Below, piece after piece: positions 6,846 through 15,647 of a stretch of 19,576 bases of DNA. A program made the translations under genes and the position numbers. This DNA comes from Vulcanimicrobiota bacterium (GTDB lineage: Bacteria; Vulcanimicrobiota; Vulcanimicrobiia; Vulcanimicrobiales; Vulcanimicrobiaceae), in contig JAFARW010000209.1 of the NCBI GenBank assembly GCA_019245275.1, positions 1 through 19,576 on the forward strand, written 5' to 3'. Below the pieces are notes generated by a model that made no database searches, was not told where the DNA came from, and worked only from the letters and a program-made list of their open reading frames with translations. Within the stretch, counting starts at the first letter, position 1; each line of letters starts with the position of its first letter.

Positions 6846-9470
6846 TCAGACAACCACTTCTGCCCGAGGCTCAAATGTCAGCGTCTCCTTCGTCTGGTCG
6901 TAATCTACATAGACTGACTCGCCGTCTTTGATTTCGCCGCCAAGGATCTTTCGGCCAAGCGGCGTTTCGATCTCGCGCTGAATCGCGCGCTTGAGCGGCC
7001 GCGCGCCATAGTTTGGATCGTAGCCGGTTCGCACGAGATGCCGCTTCGCGCTCTCGGAAAGCTCGATCGTGATGTGCCGTTGCGCGAGCCGCTCGCGCAG
7101 CCGCGTCAATTGGATGTCGACGATCTGGCCGAGTTGATCTTCGCTCAACGCATGGAAGACGATGATCTCATCGACTCGGTTGAGGAATTCCGGCCGGAAG
7201 TGCTGCCGCAGCTCGTCGAGCACCGTCGCGCGCATCACCGCGTACTCCGCCCCGCTGAAATCGCCCTGATAATCGAGTATGCGATGGCTGCCGATATTCG
7301 AGGTCATGATCACGATCGCGTTTCGGAAATCGACGGTGTGTCCCTGACCGTCAGTCAACCGTCCGTCGTCTAAGATCTGAAGCAGCACGTTGAAGACATC
7401 GCTATGCGCTTTCTCGATCTCATCGAAGAGGATGACAGCGTACGGACGGCGCCGCACCGCTTCGGTTAATTGGCCGCCCTCTTCAAAGCCGACATAGCCC
7501 GGCGGCGCGCCGATCAAACGCGCAACCGTATGTTTCTCTTGATACTCGGACATATCGATCCGAATCATCGCATGTTCGTCGTCGAAAAGCGCGGCCGCGA
7601 GCGCGCGTGCAAGCTCCGTTTTGCCGACGCCAGTCGGCCCCAGGAAGATGAACGAACCAATCGGACGATTCGGATCGGCTAATCCCGAGCGCGAACGAAT
7701 GACGGCTTCCGCGACTGCATCGACCGCTTCATCCTGCCCGATGACACGTTTGTGCAGCTCTTCGTCGAGATGCAGCAACTTCTGAACTTCGCCTTCGAGC
7801 AGTTTCGTAACGGGGATGCCGGTCCAGCGGCTGATGACCTCGGCGATGTCTTCTTCGTCGACTTCCTCTTTTGAAAGGCGCGCCGAGCCGTCGCGTTCAC
7901 CGAGCGCCTGCTCCTGCGCACGGAGTTCTTTCTCAAGCTCCGCGAGCCGGCCGTAACGAAGTTGCGCGACTCGCTCCAAATCGTATTGCCGCTCCGCTTG
8001 CTCGATCTGCACCTTCGCCGACTCGATCTGCTCGCGCAAATCGCGCAGTTTGTCGGCTGCGCCTTTTTCGGACTGCCACCGCTGCTGCAAATCTTCACGG
8101 TCTTTGCGCAGCAAGGAAATCTCTTCGTCGAGTGTCTCGAGGCGCGAGCGGCTTGCTGCATCCGTCTCTTTGCGAAGCGCCTCGCGCTCGATCTCGAGTT
8201 GCATCAAGCGGCGGGATACCTCGTCGAGTTCTTGCGGCATCGAGTCGATCTCGGTGCGCAACTTCGCGGCCGCTTCGTCGACCAGATCGATGGCCTTATC
8301 CGGCAGAAAGCGATCCGAGATGTAACGATTGGAGAGTACGGCGGCCGCAACGAGCGCCGAATCCTTGATCCGCACGCCGTGGTGCGCTTCGTACTTCTCT
8401 TTCAGCCCGCGCAGTATTGAGATCGTATCCTCGACGCTCGGCTGATCGACGAAGACGGGTTGGAAACGCCGCTCCAACGCGGCGTCCTTTTCGATGTATT
8501 TGCGATATTCATCGAGCGTCGTAGCGCCGATCATATGCAGTTCGCCACGCGCTAGCATCGGCTTGAGCAAATTGCCGGCATCCATCGAACCTTCGGTTCG
8601 TCCTGCGCCGACAACCGTGTGCAGTTCATCAACGAAGAGAATGATGTTGCCTTCGGCTTGCTGCACGTCTTTGAGAACGGCTTTGAGCCGCTCTTCGAAT
8701 TCGCCGCGATACTTTGCGCCGGCAATCAACGCACCCATATCGAGCGCCACGATGCGCCGATTCTTGAGGCCTTCGGGAACGTCGCCACGCACGATTCGCT
8801 GAGCCAGGCCTTCGACGATTGCCGTCTTACCGACGCCGGGGTCGCCGATCAGCACGGGGTTGTTTTTCGTGCGCCGCGAGAGAACTTGAACGACGCGCCG
8901 AATTTCATCGTCGCGACCGATGACCGGATCGAGCTTGCCGGCTTCCGCGTCGGCCGTTAAGTCACGTCCGTAACGTTCTAGGCTTTTGTAGGTGCCTTCC
9001 GGATTTTGGCTCGTCACGCGCTGATTGCCGCGAACCTGCCGCAACGCTTGCAAAATCGAATCGCGCGTAAGGTTGAATTCGCGAAAGAGTTGCCCGACGG
9101 GACCGGTCGATTGGGCCATCGCGAGTAGCAGGTGTTCGATCGAAACATAGTCGTCGCCAAGAGTTTTCGCATCGTTGTCGGCCGCAGAGAGTACGCGTGC
9201 AAACTCGGGCGACACCTGCACCTGAGCGTTCTCGGCACCAGTCCCGGTCAAACGCGGCAAACGGCCGATCAGCTCATCCGTCTTGCTCGACAGTTTGCTG
9301 ATATCGGCGCCGGCACGCGCGAGAATATCGGCCCCGATTCCGCGGTCCTGATCGAGGATCGCCGCGAGCAGATGCTCCGGCGAAGTTTGGGTGTTGTGCT
9401 CCGAGAGCGCGCGCGTGTAGGCGGCATTGAGCGCATCCGCGACGCGCTCCGTGATGCGATCGGCGTTCAT
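6846..9470 (-). CDS. clpB: ATP-dependent disaggregase ClpB (Hsp100)
   Basis: The 874-residue length is typical for ClpB, the hexameric cytoplasmic AAA+ machine that pulls polypeptides out of aggregates together with DnaK. The domain order is complete: Clp-N repeats (1-145); AAA-1 with Walker A GDPGVGKT (209-216), pore loop KYRG (253-256), Walker B ILFVDE (277-282) and arginine fingers R334/R335; a coiled-coil middle domain (about 408-535, rich in Glu/Arg heptads) that distinguishes ClpB from ClpA; AAA-2 with Walker A GPTGVGKT (611-618), pore loop GYVG (658-661) and Walker B VILFDE (679-684); then the D2 small domain. No ClpP-binding loop is expected. The ATG lies 9 bases after the selB stop, so the gene can be read through from selB. 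No CIRCE element or Shine-Dalgarno is visible, but a TATAAT lies just upstream. The stop is followed by the bidirectional terminator. Confidence 0.98.
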   Translation of the reverse strand: MNADRITERVADALNAAYTRALSEHNTQTSPEHLLAAILDQDRGIGADILARAGADISKLSSKTDELIGRLPRLTGTGAENAQVQVSPEFARVLSAADNDAKTLGDDYVSIEHLLLAMAQSTGPVGQLFREFNLTRDSILQALRQVRGNQRVTSQNPEGTYKSLERYGRDLTADAEAGKLDPVIGRDDEIRRVVQVLSRRTKNNPVLIGDPGVGKTAIVEGLAQRIVRGDVPEGLKNRRIVALDMGALIAGAKYRGEFEERLKAVLKDVQQAEGNIILFVDELHTVVGAGRTEGSMDAGNLLKPMLARGELHMIGATTLDEYRKYIEKDAALERRFQPVFVDQPSVEDTISILRGLKEKYEAHHGVRIKDSALVAAAVLSNRYISDRFLPDKAIDLVDEAAAKLRTEIDSMPQELDEVSRRLMQLEIEREALRKETDAASRSRLETLDEEISLLRKDREDLQQRWQSEKGAADKLRDLREQIESAKVQIEQAERQYDLERVAQLRYGRLAELEKELRAQEQALGERDGSARLSKEEVDEEDIAEVISRWTGIPVTKLLEGEVQKLLHLDEELHKRVIGQDEAVDAVAEAVIRSRSGLADPNRPIGSFIFLGPTGVGKTELARALAAALFDDEHAMIRIDMSEYQEKHTVARLIGAPPGYVGFEEGGQLTEAVRRRPYAVILFDEIEKAHSDVFNVLLQILDDGRLTDGQGHTVDFRNAIVIMTSNIGSHRILDYQGDFSGAEYAVMRATVLDELRQHFRPEFLNRVDEIIVFHALSEDQLGQIVDIQLTRLRERLAQRHITIELSESAKRHLVRTGYDPNYGARPLKRAIQREIETPLGRKILGGEIKDGESVYVDYDQTKETLTFEPRAEVVV

Positions 9471-9478
9471 ACCCGGAT

Positions 9479-9484
9479 ATTATA
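9479..9484 (-). promoter_or_regulatory. Possible -10 element (TATAAT) for near-leaderless clpB transcription
   Basis: On the minus strand a perfect TATAAT ends 8 bases before the clpB ATG and overlaps the selB stop codon. A start about 7 bases downstream would give a transcript with almost no leader, matching the lack of a Shine-Dalgarno. No TTGACA-like -35 and no extended -10 TG are seen at the proper distance, so support is modest. Confidence 0.35.
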
Positions 9485-11369
9485 CCGATAAAGTCGGCGA
9501 CCCGGCCGGATCGCGCGACCGAAGCATTCGATAGTCCCCGCTGCGCACGGTGATTCCGCGCACGTCGAACCACTCGAGCAGTGGCACCGCGTGCTTACGC
9601 GAGGTTCCGATCAGGTCGCGGAACTCCGCCATCGTGATCTGATGCCGCTCCCGTAAAAGGCGCTCGAGTTCACGTTGAATCTGCTTGATCTGCGTTCCCC
9701 GGTAGAGATCGTCACCAACTTTGACCAGCGCGCCGTTGAGCAGCAGGGTGTCGAACGCCCGCGAGAGCCCAACGATCCGCACCGCGCGCATCTGGTCCGC
9801 GACGTCAGTAAACGAGGCCGGGGACGACGGACTCTTTGGATCGACCGGCAGCGCTCGATCAAAGAATGCGCGCTGCTCCGCGGTTAGCGCCGGCACGTGA
9901 TCGAGAGGCGCATAGTAACCCGCGCGATGCGCAAGCTTACCGTCATCGGCAAAGGCGGCGAGAAGACGCAACAGTTGCGGCTCGGCGACGCCGAGCATCC
10001 GCGAGAGCGCGCGCGACGTCATTCCCATGCTCCACGGTTCGGTGCGCACATGCGCCTCCAACCGCGCTACGACATCTTTGAGAAATGCGTCCGCACGGGT
10101 TGCCGCCACGTATGCTTGCGGCCGCGGTATGCGAACGGCTCGCTCTTGCGCGACTAACCGTTCCAGGGATTCTTGCGCGAGCTCGGCGCGCAAATTGGCA
10201 GCCGCGGCAAGTTTTGATAACTCAATCGGCTCGAGTCCAACTGCCTCAAGCACCGCCAAAATTCGCAAATCATCGGCCGATATTGAATCGAGGAATCGAT
10301 CTTCTGCAGTGGACGTTGCCGCGCAAATCGTTCCGCCGCCAAGCAGCGTCTTCGGCGACAGCCTTCGGATCACGAAATTCGCGCCCGGGTAGACGATGGT
10401 CGGGTGCTGCAGATGCAACATTGCAGAAACGGTCGGGCCGTCGCGGGGTACCTGCTCGAAAACCAACGCGCCCATCAGCTCTGCGGAGCCGATGTACGCT
10501 TTCACGGCCGTGCGACGGCGGAAAAGCGGCAGCGCATCTTCGAGCGGTACAAACTGCACCGCGAACGTCGTCGCCGGCTCGAATTGTGCGCTCGCGAGAA
10601 CTTCGCCACGCGCGATGTCCGCGACGGCGACGCTCGGGATATTTGCAGCTACGCGCGTGCCCGCGGTCACGCGCTGTTGTGACTTGCCGAATACCTGCAG
10701 ACTGCGAATGCGCGCGCTGTTGCCGCTCGGCTGCAGCATGAGGTGATCGCCGACGGCGATCGTGCCTTGCATCAACGTGCCGGTCACGATCGTGCCGTGA
10801 CCCGGCAGCGCGAAGACGCGATCGATCGGCAGGTACGCAGGCGCATCCGCGTCGCGCGGCTGCAGCGCATTCAGCTCACGCCCGATCTGCGCGCGGAGCA
10901 TGTCGAGGCCTTCGCCCGTTACGCTGCTAACCACGATCACCGCTGCATCGGCCGCAATTGTCTGGGCCAAGCGCTCTTTGATCGCCACGAGCACTGCCGG
11001 CAGATCGTCGGTTGCAACCAAGTCGCCCTTCGTCACGACGACGATCGTTCTGCGAACATTCAGGTAACGCAAGATCGCGAGGTGCTCGTATGTCTGCGGC
11101 TTCGCGCCTTCGTTCGCTGCGACGACAAGCAGCAACAGCTCCATCCCCGCGGCGCCGGCCAGCATGTTATGCAGAAAGCGTTCGTGGCCCGGTACGTCGA
11201 TGATGCCGGCCTCGATCCTATCGTCGAGCAAGAGGTGCGCGAACCCCAGATCGAGCGTCATCCCGCGCAGTTGCTCCTCGAGCCAGCGGTCCGGATTGGT
11301 TCCAGTCAACGCCTGAACGAGCGCGGACTTTCCATGGTCCACGTGACCGGCGGTACCGATGATGTGCAT
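9480..11369 (-). CDS. selB: Selenocysteine-specific translation elongation factor SelB
   Basis: SelB delivers Sec-tRNA(Sec) to UGA codons marked by a SECIS hairpin. The 629-residue length is usual. The GTPase domain is complete: G1 GHVDHGKS (8-15), G2 region RGMTLDLGFA (35-44, the SelB version of the switch), G3 DVPGHE (58-63) and G4 TKGD (113-116). EF-Tu-like domains 2 and 3 follow, with LPGHGTIVTGTLMQG as the start of domain 2. Roughly the last 250 residues are the winged-helix repeats that bind SECIS RNA in bacterial SelB, distinguishing it from EF-Tu and IF2. The ATG lies two bases after the selA stop, so the pair is translationally coupled. The gene ends in TAA within a TATAAT that may serve clpB. 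No selC or selD is in the window. Confidence 0.97.
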   Translation of the reverse strand: MHIIGTAGHVDHGKSALVQALTGTNPDRWLEEQLRGMTLDLGFAHLLLDDRIEAGIIDVPGHERFLHNMLAGAAGMELLLLVVAANEGAKPQTYEHLAILRYLNVRRTIVVVTKGDLVATDDLPAVLVAIKERLAQTIAADAAVIVVSSVTGEGLDMLRAQIGRELNALQPRDADAPAYLPIDRVFALPGHGTIVTGTLMQGTIAVGDHLMLQPSGNSARIRSLQVFGKSQQRVTAGTRVAANIPSVAVADIARGEVLASAQFEPATTFAVQFVPLEDALPLFRRRTAVKAYIGSAELMGALVFEQVPRDGPTVSAMLHLQHPTIVYPGANFVIRRLSPKTLLGGGTICAATSTAEDRFLDSISADDLRILAVLEAVGLEPIELSKLAAAANLRAELAQESLERLVAQERAVRIPRPQAYVAATRADAFLKDVVARLEAHVRTEPWSMGMTSRALSRMLGVAEPQLLRLLAAFADDGKLAHRAGYYAPLDHVPALTAEQRAFFDRALPVDPKSPSSPASFTDVADQMRAVRIVGLSRAFDTLLLNGALVKVGDDLYRGTQIKQIQRELERLLRERHQITMAEFRDLIGTSRKHAVPLLEWFDVRGITVRSGDYRMLRSRDPAGSPTLSV

Positions 11370-11371
11370 GG

Positions 11372-12712
11372 TCAGGTCTGCGCTTTGAGCGCTTCGATTA
11401 CCGTTTCATCGTCGTGCGGAGCGATCGTTCTCAGGTCGAGCAGCGCACGCCCGGCATCGAGGCGCGCGACGATCGGCGGGGTCCGACCGCGCAAGTCAGC
11501 GTGGAGGTTGCCGGCGGGGTCGGGCACCGCAATCGCTACTGACGGAACGGACGCCTCAGGAAACGTGCCGCCCCCGACATAGCTCTGCGCCGAAACGGCC
11601 TCTATGAAAGGAAGAGAGGCGACGTATCTCCGCGCGCGGGAGTGCAAATCTTCGAGCGAGGCGCTCAACATTGCAAATAACGGGATCTTGCGCAGCGTAT
11701 CTTCGGAGCGGTAAAGGGCGAGCGTCTCTTGCAGAACCGCGATCGTAACTTTATCCACGCGCAAGGCGCGCAGCAGCGGATTTTCGCGCAGGCGCGCAAT
11801 GTGCGCGTTCTTTCCAACGATGATGCCGGCTTGCGGGCCCGCAAGCAGCTTGTCGCCCGAGAACGCAACGAGATCTACGCCGTCCCGCACGGCTTCAGGC
11901 ACCGTCCGCTCGTGCGGCAAGCCGAAGCGTTTGAAATCGATCAGAGCGCCGCTGCCCAGATCCTCGACGACGGGCAAGCCGACTCGCGCTCCGAACGCTG
12001 CTAAATCTGCGGAGCTGACGCGCTCGGTAAATCCGCTGAGGCGAAAGTTCGAAAGGTGCGAGCGAAAGAGCAGCGCGGTGTTCGCGTTCAACGCACGTTC
12101 GAAGTCGCGTAGATAAACTTTATTGGCAGCGCCAACCTCGACGAGTATGGCGCCGCTGCGCGCGAACACATCCGGCAAGCGAAACTCGCCGCCGATCTCG
12201 ATCAGCTCATTTCGGGCGATAACGACCTCGCGCGCTCGCGCGAACGTGTCGAGAATCAAAACGACCGCCGCAGCGCAATTATTGACGACGATCGCATCTT
12301 GTGCGCCGGTCAACTCGACCAAGAGTGCGCTCACTCTCGAGTAACGCGATCCGCGCCGGCCCTCGGCAAGGTCATACTCGAGATTCGAATATCCAGTTGT
12401 GCTTTCGGTGGCGGCTTCCCATGCGGTCTGCGAGATCGGCGCACGTCCGAGATTTGTATGCAACAAAACGCCGGTCGCATTGATGAGCGGCCGGAGTGTT
12501 TCGGCTGCCTCCTGCGATAGATCCGACAATACGACTGTGCTCAGCGCGTCGTAATCTGGAATCGCGCCGTCGCCCCGGGCGCGGTCCAACACCGCCGCCA
12601 CGACCGATTTTACATTTTCATGTCCGAGCAGCGTTTCGTACGCGGCGATGCGCGGATCGGAAAAAAAACGATGCACCGGCGGAATGCGCCGCTGTGCATC
12701 GCGGAGGCTCAT
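11372..12712 (-). CDS. selA: L-seryl-tRNA(Sec) selenium transferase SelA
   Basis: SelA is a PLP enzyme of fold-type I, decameric in known cases, that converts seryl-tRNA(Sec) to selenocysteinyl-tRNA(Sec) using selenophosphate. At 446 residues it is normal length. Visible motifs are INATGVLLHTNLGRAP (77-92), the hallmark N-terminal block; LEYDLAEGRRGSR (111-123); NNCAAAV (144-150) in the PLP pocket; VVEDLGSGALID (248-259); and SGDKLLAGPQAG (285-296), with K288 as Schiff-base lysine. The archaeal SelA-like paralogue lacks the N-terminal tRNA-binding region; here residues 1-75 look like that helical domain. The start lies 6 bases after the trxA stop, and selB follows after 2 bases. Both Sec-specific proteins appear intact, implying the organism makes selenoproteins, provided selC and selD occur elsewhere. 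Confidence 0.97.
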   Translation of the reverse strand: MSLRDAQRRIPPVHRFFSDPRIAAYETLLGHENVKSVVAAVLDRARGDGAIPDYDALSTVVLSDLSQEAAETLRPLINATGVLLHTNLGRAPISQTAWEAATESTTGYSNLEYDLAEGRRGSRYSRVSALLVELTGAQDAIVVNNCAAAVVLILDTFARAREVVIARNELIEIGGEFRLPDVFARSGAILVEVGAANKVYLRDFERALNANTALLFRSHLSNFRLSGFTERVSSADLAAFGARVGLPVVEDLGSGALIDFKRFGLPHERTVPEAVRDGVDLVAFSGDKLLAGPQAGIIVGKNAHIARLRENPLLRALRVDKVTIAVLQETLALYRSEDTLRKIPLFAMLSASLEDLHSRARRYVASLPFIEAVSAQSYVGGGTFPEASVPSVAIAVPDPAGNLHADLRGRTPPIVARLDAGRALLDLRTIAPHDDETVIEALKAQT

Positions 12713-12718
12713 TGAAAG

Positions 12719-13051
12719 TTAGGCGGCGGCGAGGTGCTTCGAGAGCATCGAGTTGATCGCCGAATCCGACACATAACCAACGATACGATCCACCGGCTGC
12801 CCGCCTTTGAAGAGGATAAGACACGGAATGCCGGACACTTGATATTTTCCGGCCAGGTTCGGATTTTCGTCGGTGTTCAGTTTTACGAACTTAGCGCGCC
12901 CTTCATGTGCGCCCGCGACTTTCTCAACGACCGGCGCGATCATCTTGCACGGGCCGCACCAGGGTGCCCAAAAATCAACCAGCACCGGCTGAGTGCTCGA
13001 AAGCACCTCCGTTGAAAACGTGGCTTCTGTAACGTCGGCTAATGAACTCAT
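12719..13051 (-). CDS. trxA: Thioredoxin
   Basis: A 110-residue single-domain thioredoxin with the canonical W31-C-G-P-C35 active site in the FWAPWCGPCKMIAP block, D26 as the buried acid (LVDFWAP), and the cis-proline P76 in GIP. It reduces disulfides of cytoplasmic proteins and is recycled by thioredoxin reductase. The residue after the cis-proline is C77, where thioredoxins usually have Thr, so a third cysteine lies next to the active site. The gene lies 55 bases downstream of gyrA and 6 bases upstream of selA. A perfect GGAGGT is present but 16 bases from the ATG; the nearer AAAGAG may be used instead. There is no signal peptide. Confidence 0.97.
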   Translation of the reverse strand: MSSLADVTEATFSTEVLSSTQPVLVDFWAPWCGPCKMIAPVVEKVAGAHEGRAKFVKLNTDENPNLAGKYQVSGIPCLILFKGGQPVDRIVGYVSDSAINSMLSKHLAAA

Positions 13052-13081
13052 GAGTTTCTCTTTCTTGACCTCCGGTTTGCT

Positions 13082-13098
13082 AAAAACGGCTGCCGCCG
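13082..13098 (-). terminator. Weak terminator or attenuator between gyrA and trxA
   Basis: On the minus strand the gyrA-trxA gap holds CGGC-GGCA-GCCG followed directly by TTTTT. The stem is only 4 GC pairs with a tetraloop, so it may be a weak intrinsic terminator that lets some gyrA transcripts continue into trxA-selA-selB-clpB. Confidence 0.35.
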
Positions 13099-13106
13099 GG
13101 ATGGTT

Positions 13107-15620
13107 TCACAGCTCGACCTGCTGCGGTTCGCCGGTAATCTCGGTTATCTGTTTGGACTGAACGCCCAGATTCGTAATCGCGATCACCTCGTCGCCCGGT
13201 TGGAGCCGCTGCAGGCGAACGCCCTTCGTCGAGCGCCCGACCTTTCGAATCCCTGAAACCTTCAGCCGAATGACCTGATTCGCCGACGTGATCATCAGGA
13301 TCTGATCGTCGGGCGCTACCAAAATCTGATCGACGACATGACCGATGCCCTTCTCGCGCGCAAATGCCTTGACGCCCTTGCCGCCACGTTGCGTATGACG
13401 ATAATCTGAGATCGGCGTGCGCTTGCCGAACGCTTGCGACGTCACGATCAGCACCTCTTTACGCTGCTCTTCGAGGACGTCCATCGCGACGATGCTGTCG
13501 CCGCGCTCGAGCGTCATCGCGCGCACGCCCCGCGCCGGGCGCCCCATTGGCCGAACGTTTTTCTCGTTGAAGTGAACTGCCATCCCTAAGCGCGTCGCTA
13601 AGATCACATCGCGCGATCCGTCGGAGAGGTCAACCGCCAACAGTTCATCGTTCGAATCGAGGTTGATTGCGATCAACCCGTTGCGGCGCACGTTTGCAAA
13701 CTCGCTGAGCTTGGACTTCTTGATCACGCCGTGCTTGGTAACCATCACGAGGTACCGATCGCCGTCGAAGTTGCGTATGGGAAGCACCGCGGTGACGAGC
13801 TCGCCCGGCGGAAGCGTTAGAAGGTTCACCAGCGCCGTTCCACGCGCTTGCCGCGACGTGTCGGGAATTTCGTATCCGCGCAAACGATAGACGCGGCCGC
13901 GATTCGTGAAGAACAAGACGTGCTGATGTGTCGTCGCCATGAAAAAGTTGCGTACGACATCCTCGCGCTTCAGATGGGAGATCCCGATCACACCGCGGCC
14001 GCCACGATTTTGTGCGCGGAATGTATCGACCGAGACGCGCTTGATGTAGCCGCCAACGGTGTAAGTAACGACGACGTCGATGTCCGGAATCAGCTCCTCG
14101 ATCGAGAACTCATCTTCTGCCGGCGCGATCTCCGTCCGCCGTTCGTCGCCGAAACGTTTCTTCAAATCGAGCGCTTCGGTCTTGACGATGCCGGCGATGC
14201 GACGCGCGCTGCGCAGAATTTCCTGCAGCTCGGCGATCGTCTTGAGAAGTTCCGTGTATTCTTTCTCGATGCGATCGCGCTCCAGGCCCGTCAGCGTCCG
14301 CAGACGCATGTCGACGATCGCATTGGCCTGAATCTCGGAGAGTTTGAAACGTTCCATCAAGCCGGCTCTCGCGTCTTCAACGGTGCGGCTGCGGCGAATC
14401 AGCTTGATGACCGCATCGATGTTGTCGAGCGCAATGCGGTAGCCTTCGAGCAGATGCGCACGCTCTTCGGCCTTGCGCAAGTCATACCGCGTACGCTTCG
14501 TAATGACGTCTTTACGATGCGCAATGTAGTGATCGAGCAAGCCGCGCAGAGAGAGCACTTGCGGCTCGATCCCGACCGGCAAGTTGCTCGGCTCGCCCTT
14601 TCGATCCGAGCTGACCGGAACGAGCGCGAGCATGTTGAAACCGAAGCTCGATTGAAGCGGGGTATGCTTGTAGAGTTGGTTGAGAACGACGTTCGGCGTA
14701 GCGTTACGATGCAGCTCGACGACAACGCGCATCCCTTTGCGATTTGACTCGTCGTCCAAGCGGACGATGCCGCCGATGCGCTTCTCGGCATGCGCCTCGG
14801 CAATCGCTTCGACAATGCGCGATTTCGTCGTTTGAAACGGCACCTCGGTGATGATGATACGAGTTTTGCCCCGGTCCTCGACGATCTCCGCACGTCCGCG
14901 CATGATCACCGAACCGCGGCCGGTCTTGTAGGCTGCTTTGATCGCCTCGTGGCCCAGGATCACGCCTGCGGTCGGAAAATCGGGCCCCTTCACGATGCCG
15001 GCCAACTCATCGTCGGACAACTTCGGATTGTCGATCAAGGCAACGACTGCGTCCGCGATTTCTGAAAGGTTGTGCGGCGGAATATTCGTTGCCATCCCGA
15101 CTGCGATGCCGCTCGAACCGTTGATCAAGAGCTGCGGCAGTCTGCCGGGGAGCACGGTCGGCTCGGTTCCCTGGTTGTCGAAGTTGGGAGCGAACGGTAC
15201 GGTTTCTTTATCGATGTCGGCTAGCGCATCAAGGGATGGCCGCGCTAGGCGTGCTTCGGTATACCGATATGCTGCCGGCGGGTCACCATCGATCGAGCCA
15301 AAATTACCGTGACCGTCAACGAGGGGATAGCGCAGCGTGAATTCCTGGGCCATACGCACGAGCGCATCATAAACCGACGTATCGCCATGCGGATGGTAAG
15401 ATTTCAGAACCTCGCCGATGACACCGGCGCACTTGCGGTGCTGCTTTGTCGGGTCGAGCCCCATCTCTCGCATCGCGTACAAGATCCGCCGCTGCACCGG
15501 TTTGAGTCCATCACGAACGTCGGGAAGCGCTCGCGAGGCGATGACGGACATCGCATAGCTGAGATACGATTCGCGCATCTCATCTTCGACGTTGATCTGT
15601 GAAACGATATCGTTGTTCAA
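13107..15620 (-). CDS. gyrA: DNA gyrase subunit A
   Basis: GyrA carries the DNA-breaking and wrapping functions of the A2B2 gyrase that introduces negative supercoils. The 837-residue protein has the winged-helix/tower N-terminal domain with catalytic Y120 in AAYRYTEARL and its partner R119, a coiled-coil gate, and the C-terminal beta-pinwheel. The GyrA box Q-R-G-G-K-G-V (744-750) is intact, which marks gyrase rather than topoisomerase IV ParC. In the quinolone-determining region (YHPHGDTSVYD, 75-85) the residue equivalent to E. coli Ser83 is T81 and Asp87 is D85; Thr at that site is natural in several species. The start is a TTG at 15620 (MNNDIVSQINVEDEM), with no good Shine-Dalgarno; Met15 is the next ATG and would cut into the conserved N-terminus. 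gyrB is not adjacent here. It is divergent from tsaE. Confidence 0.98.
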   Translation of the reverse strand: MNNDIVSQINVEDEMRESYLSYAMSVIASRALPDVRDGLKPVQRRILYAMREMGLDPTKQHRKCAGVIGEVLKSYHPHGDTSVYDALVRMAQEFTLRYPLVDGHGNFGSIDGDPPAAYRYTEARLARPSLDALADIDKETVPFAPNFDNQGTEPTVLPGRLPQLLINGSSGIAVGMATNIPPHNLSEIADAVVALIDNPKLSDDELAGIVKGPDFPTAGVILGHEAIKAAYKTGRGSVIMRGRAEIVEDRGKTRIIITEVPFQTTKSRIVEAIAEAHAEKRIGGIVRLDDESNRKGMRVVVELHRNATPNVVLNQLYKHTPLQSSFGFNMLALVPVSSDRKGEPSNLPVGIEPQVLSLRGLLDHYIAHRKDVITKRTRYDLRKAEERAHLLEGYRIALDNIDAVIKLIRRSRTVEDARAGLMERFKLSEIQANAIVDMRLRTLTGLERDRIEKEYTELLKTIAELQEILRSARRIAGIVKTEALDLKKRFGDERRTEIAPAEDEFSIEELIPDIDVVVTYTVGGYIKRVSVDTFRAQNRGGRGVIGISHLKREDVVRNFFMATTHQHVLFFTNRGRVYRLRGYEIPDTSRQARGTALVNLLTLPPGELVTAVLPIRNFDGDRYLVMVTKHGVIKKSKLSEFANVRRNGLIAINLDSNDELLAVDLSDGSRDVILATRLGMAVHFNEKNVRPMGRPARGVRAMTLERGDSIVAMDVLEEQRKEVLIVTSQAFGKRTPISDYRHTQRGGKGVKAFAREKGIGHVVDQILVAPDDQILMITSANQVIRLKVSGIRKVGRSTKGVRLQRLQPGDEVIAITNLGVQSKQITEITGEPQQVEL
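15603..15614. repeat. 12-bp perfect palindrome at the gyrA start
   Basis: AACGATATCGTT is its own reverse complement and covers gyrA codons 3-6, 34 bases from the divergent tsaE start. The compact divergent region makes an operator imaginable, but the site is coding and may be chance. Confidence 0.3.
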
Positions 15621-15647
15621 AACGTGTTCAGTGACTTCGCCAATACG

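Noticed and set aside
7871..8368. Overlapping plus-strand frames antisense to the clpB middle domain
   Set aside because: These are shadows of a highly conserved gene, with Arg/Ala/Ser-rich low-complexity products.
10743..11582. A long plus-strand reading frame of 279 codons antisense to selB and selA
   Set aside because: It lies wholly opposite strongly conserved genes and its product is rich in Arg/His/Gln with no motif, typical of antisense frames in GC-rich DNA.
13848..14747. A 299-codon plus-strand reading frame antisense to gyrA
   Set aside because: It covers conserved gyrA coding sequence; no start context, motif or hydrophobic pattern supports it.
15299..15400. Thr at the gyrase quinolone-resistance position (T81, E. 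coli Ser83)
   Set aside because: Thr is the natural residue in several bacteria, so it does not indicate acquired resistance.
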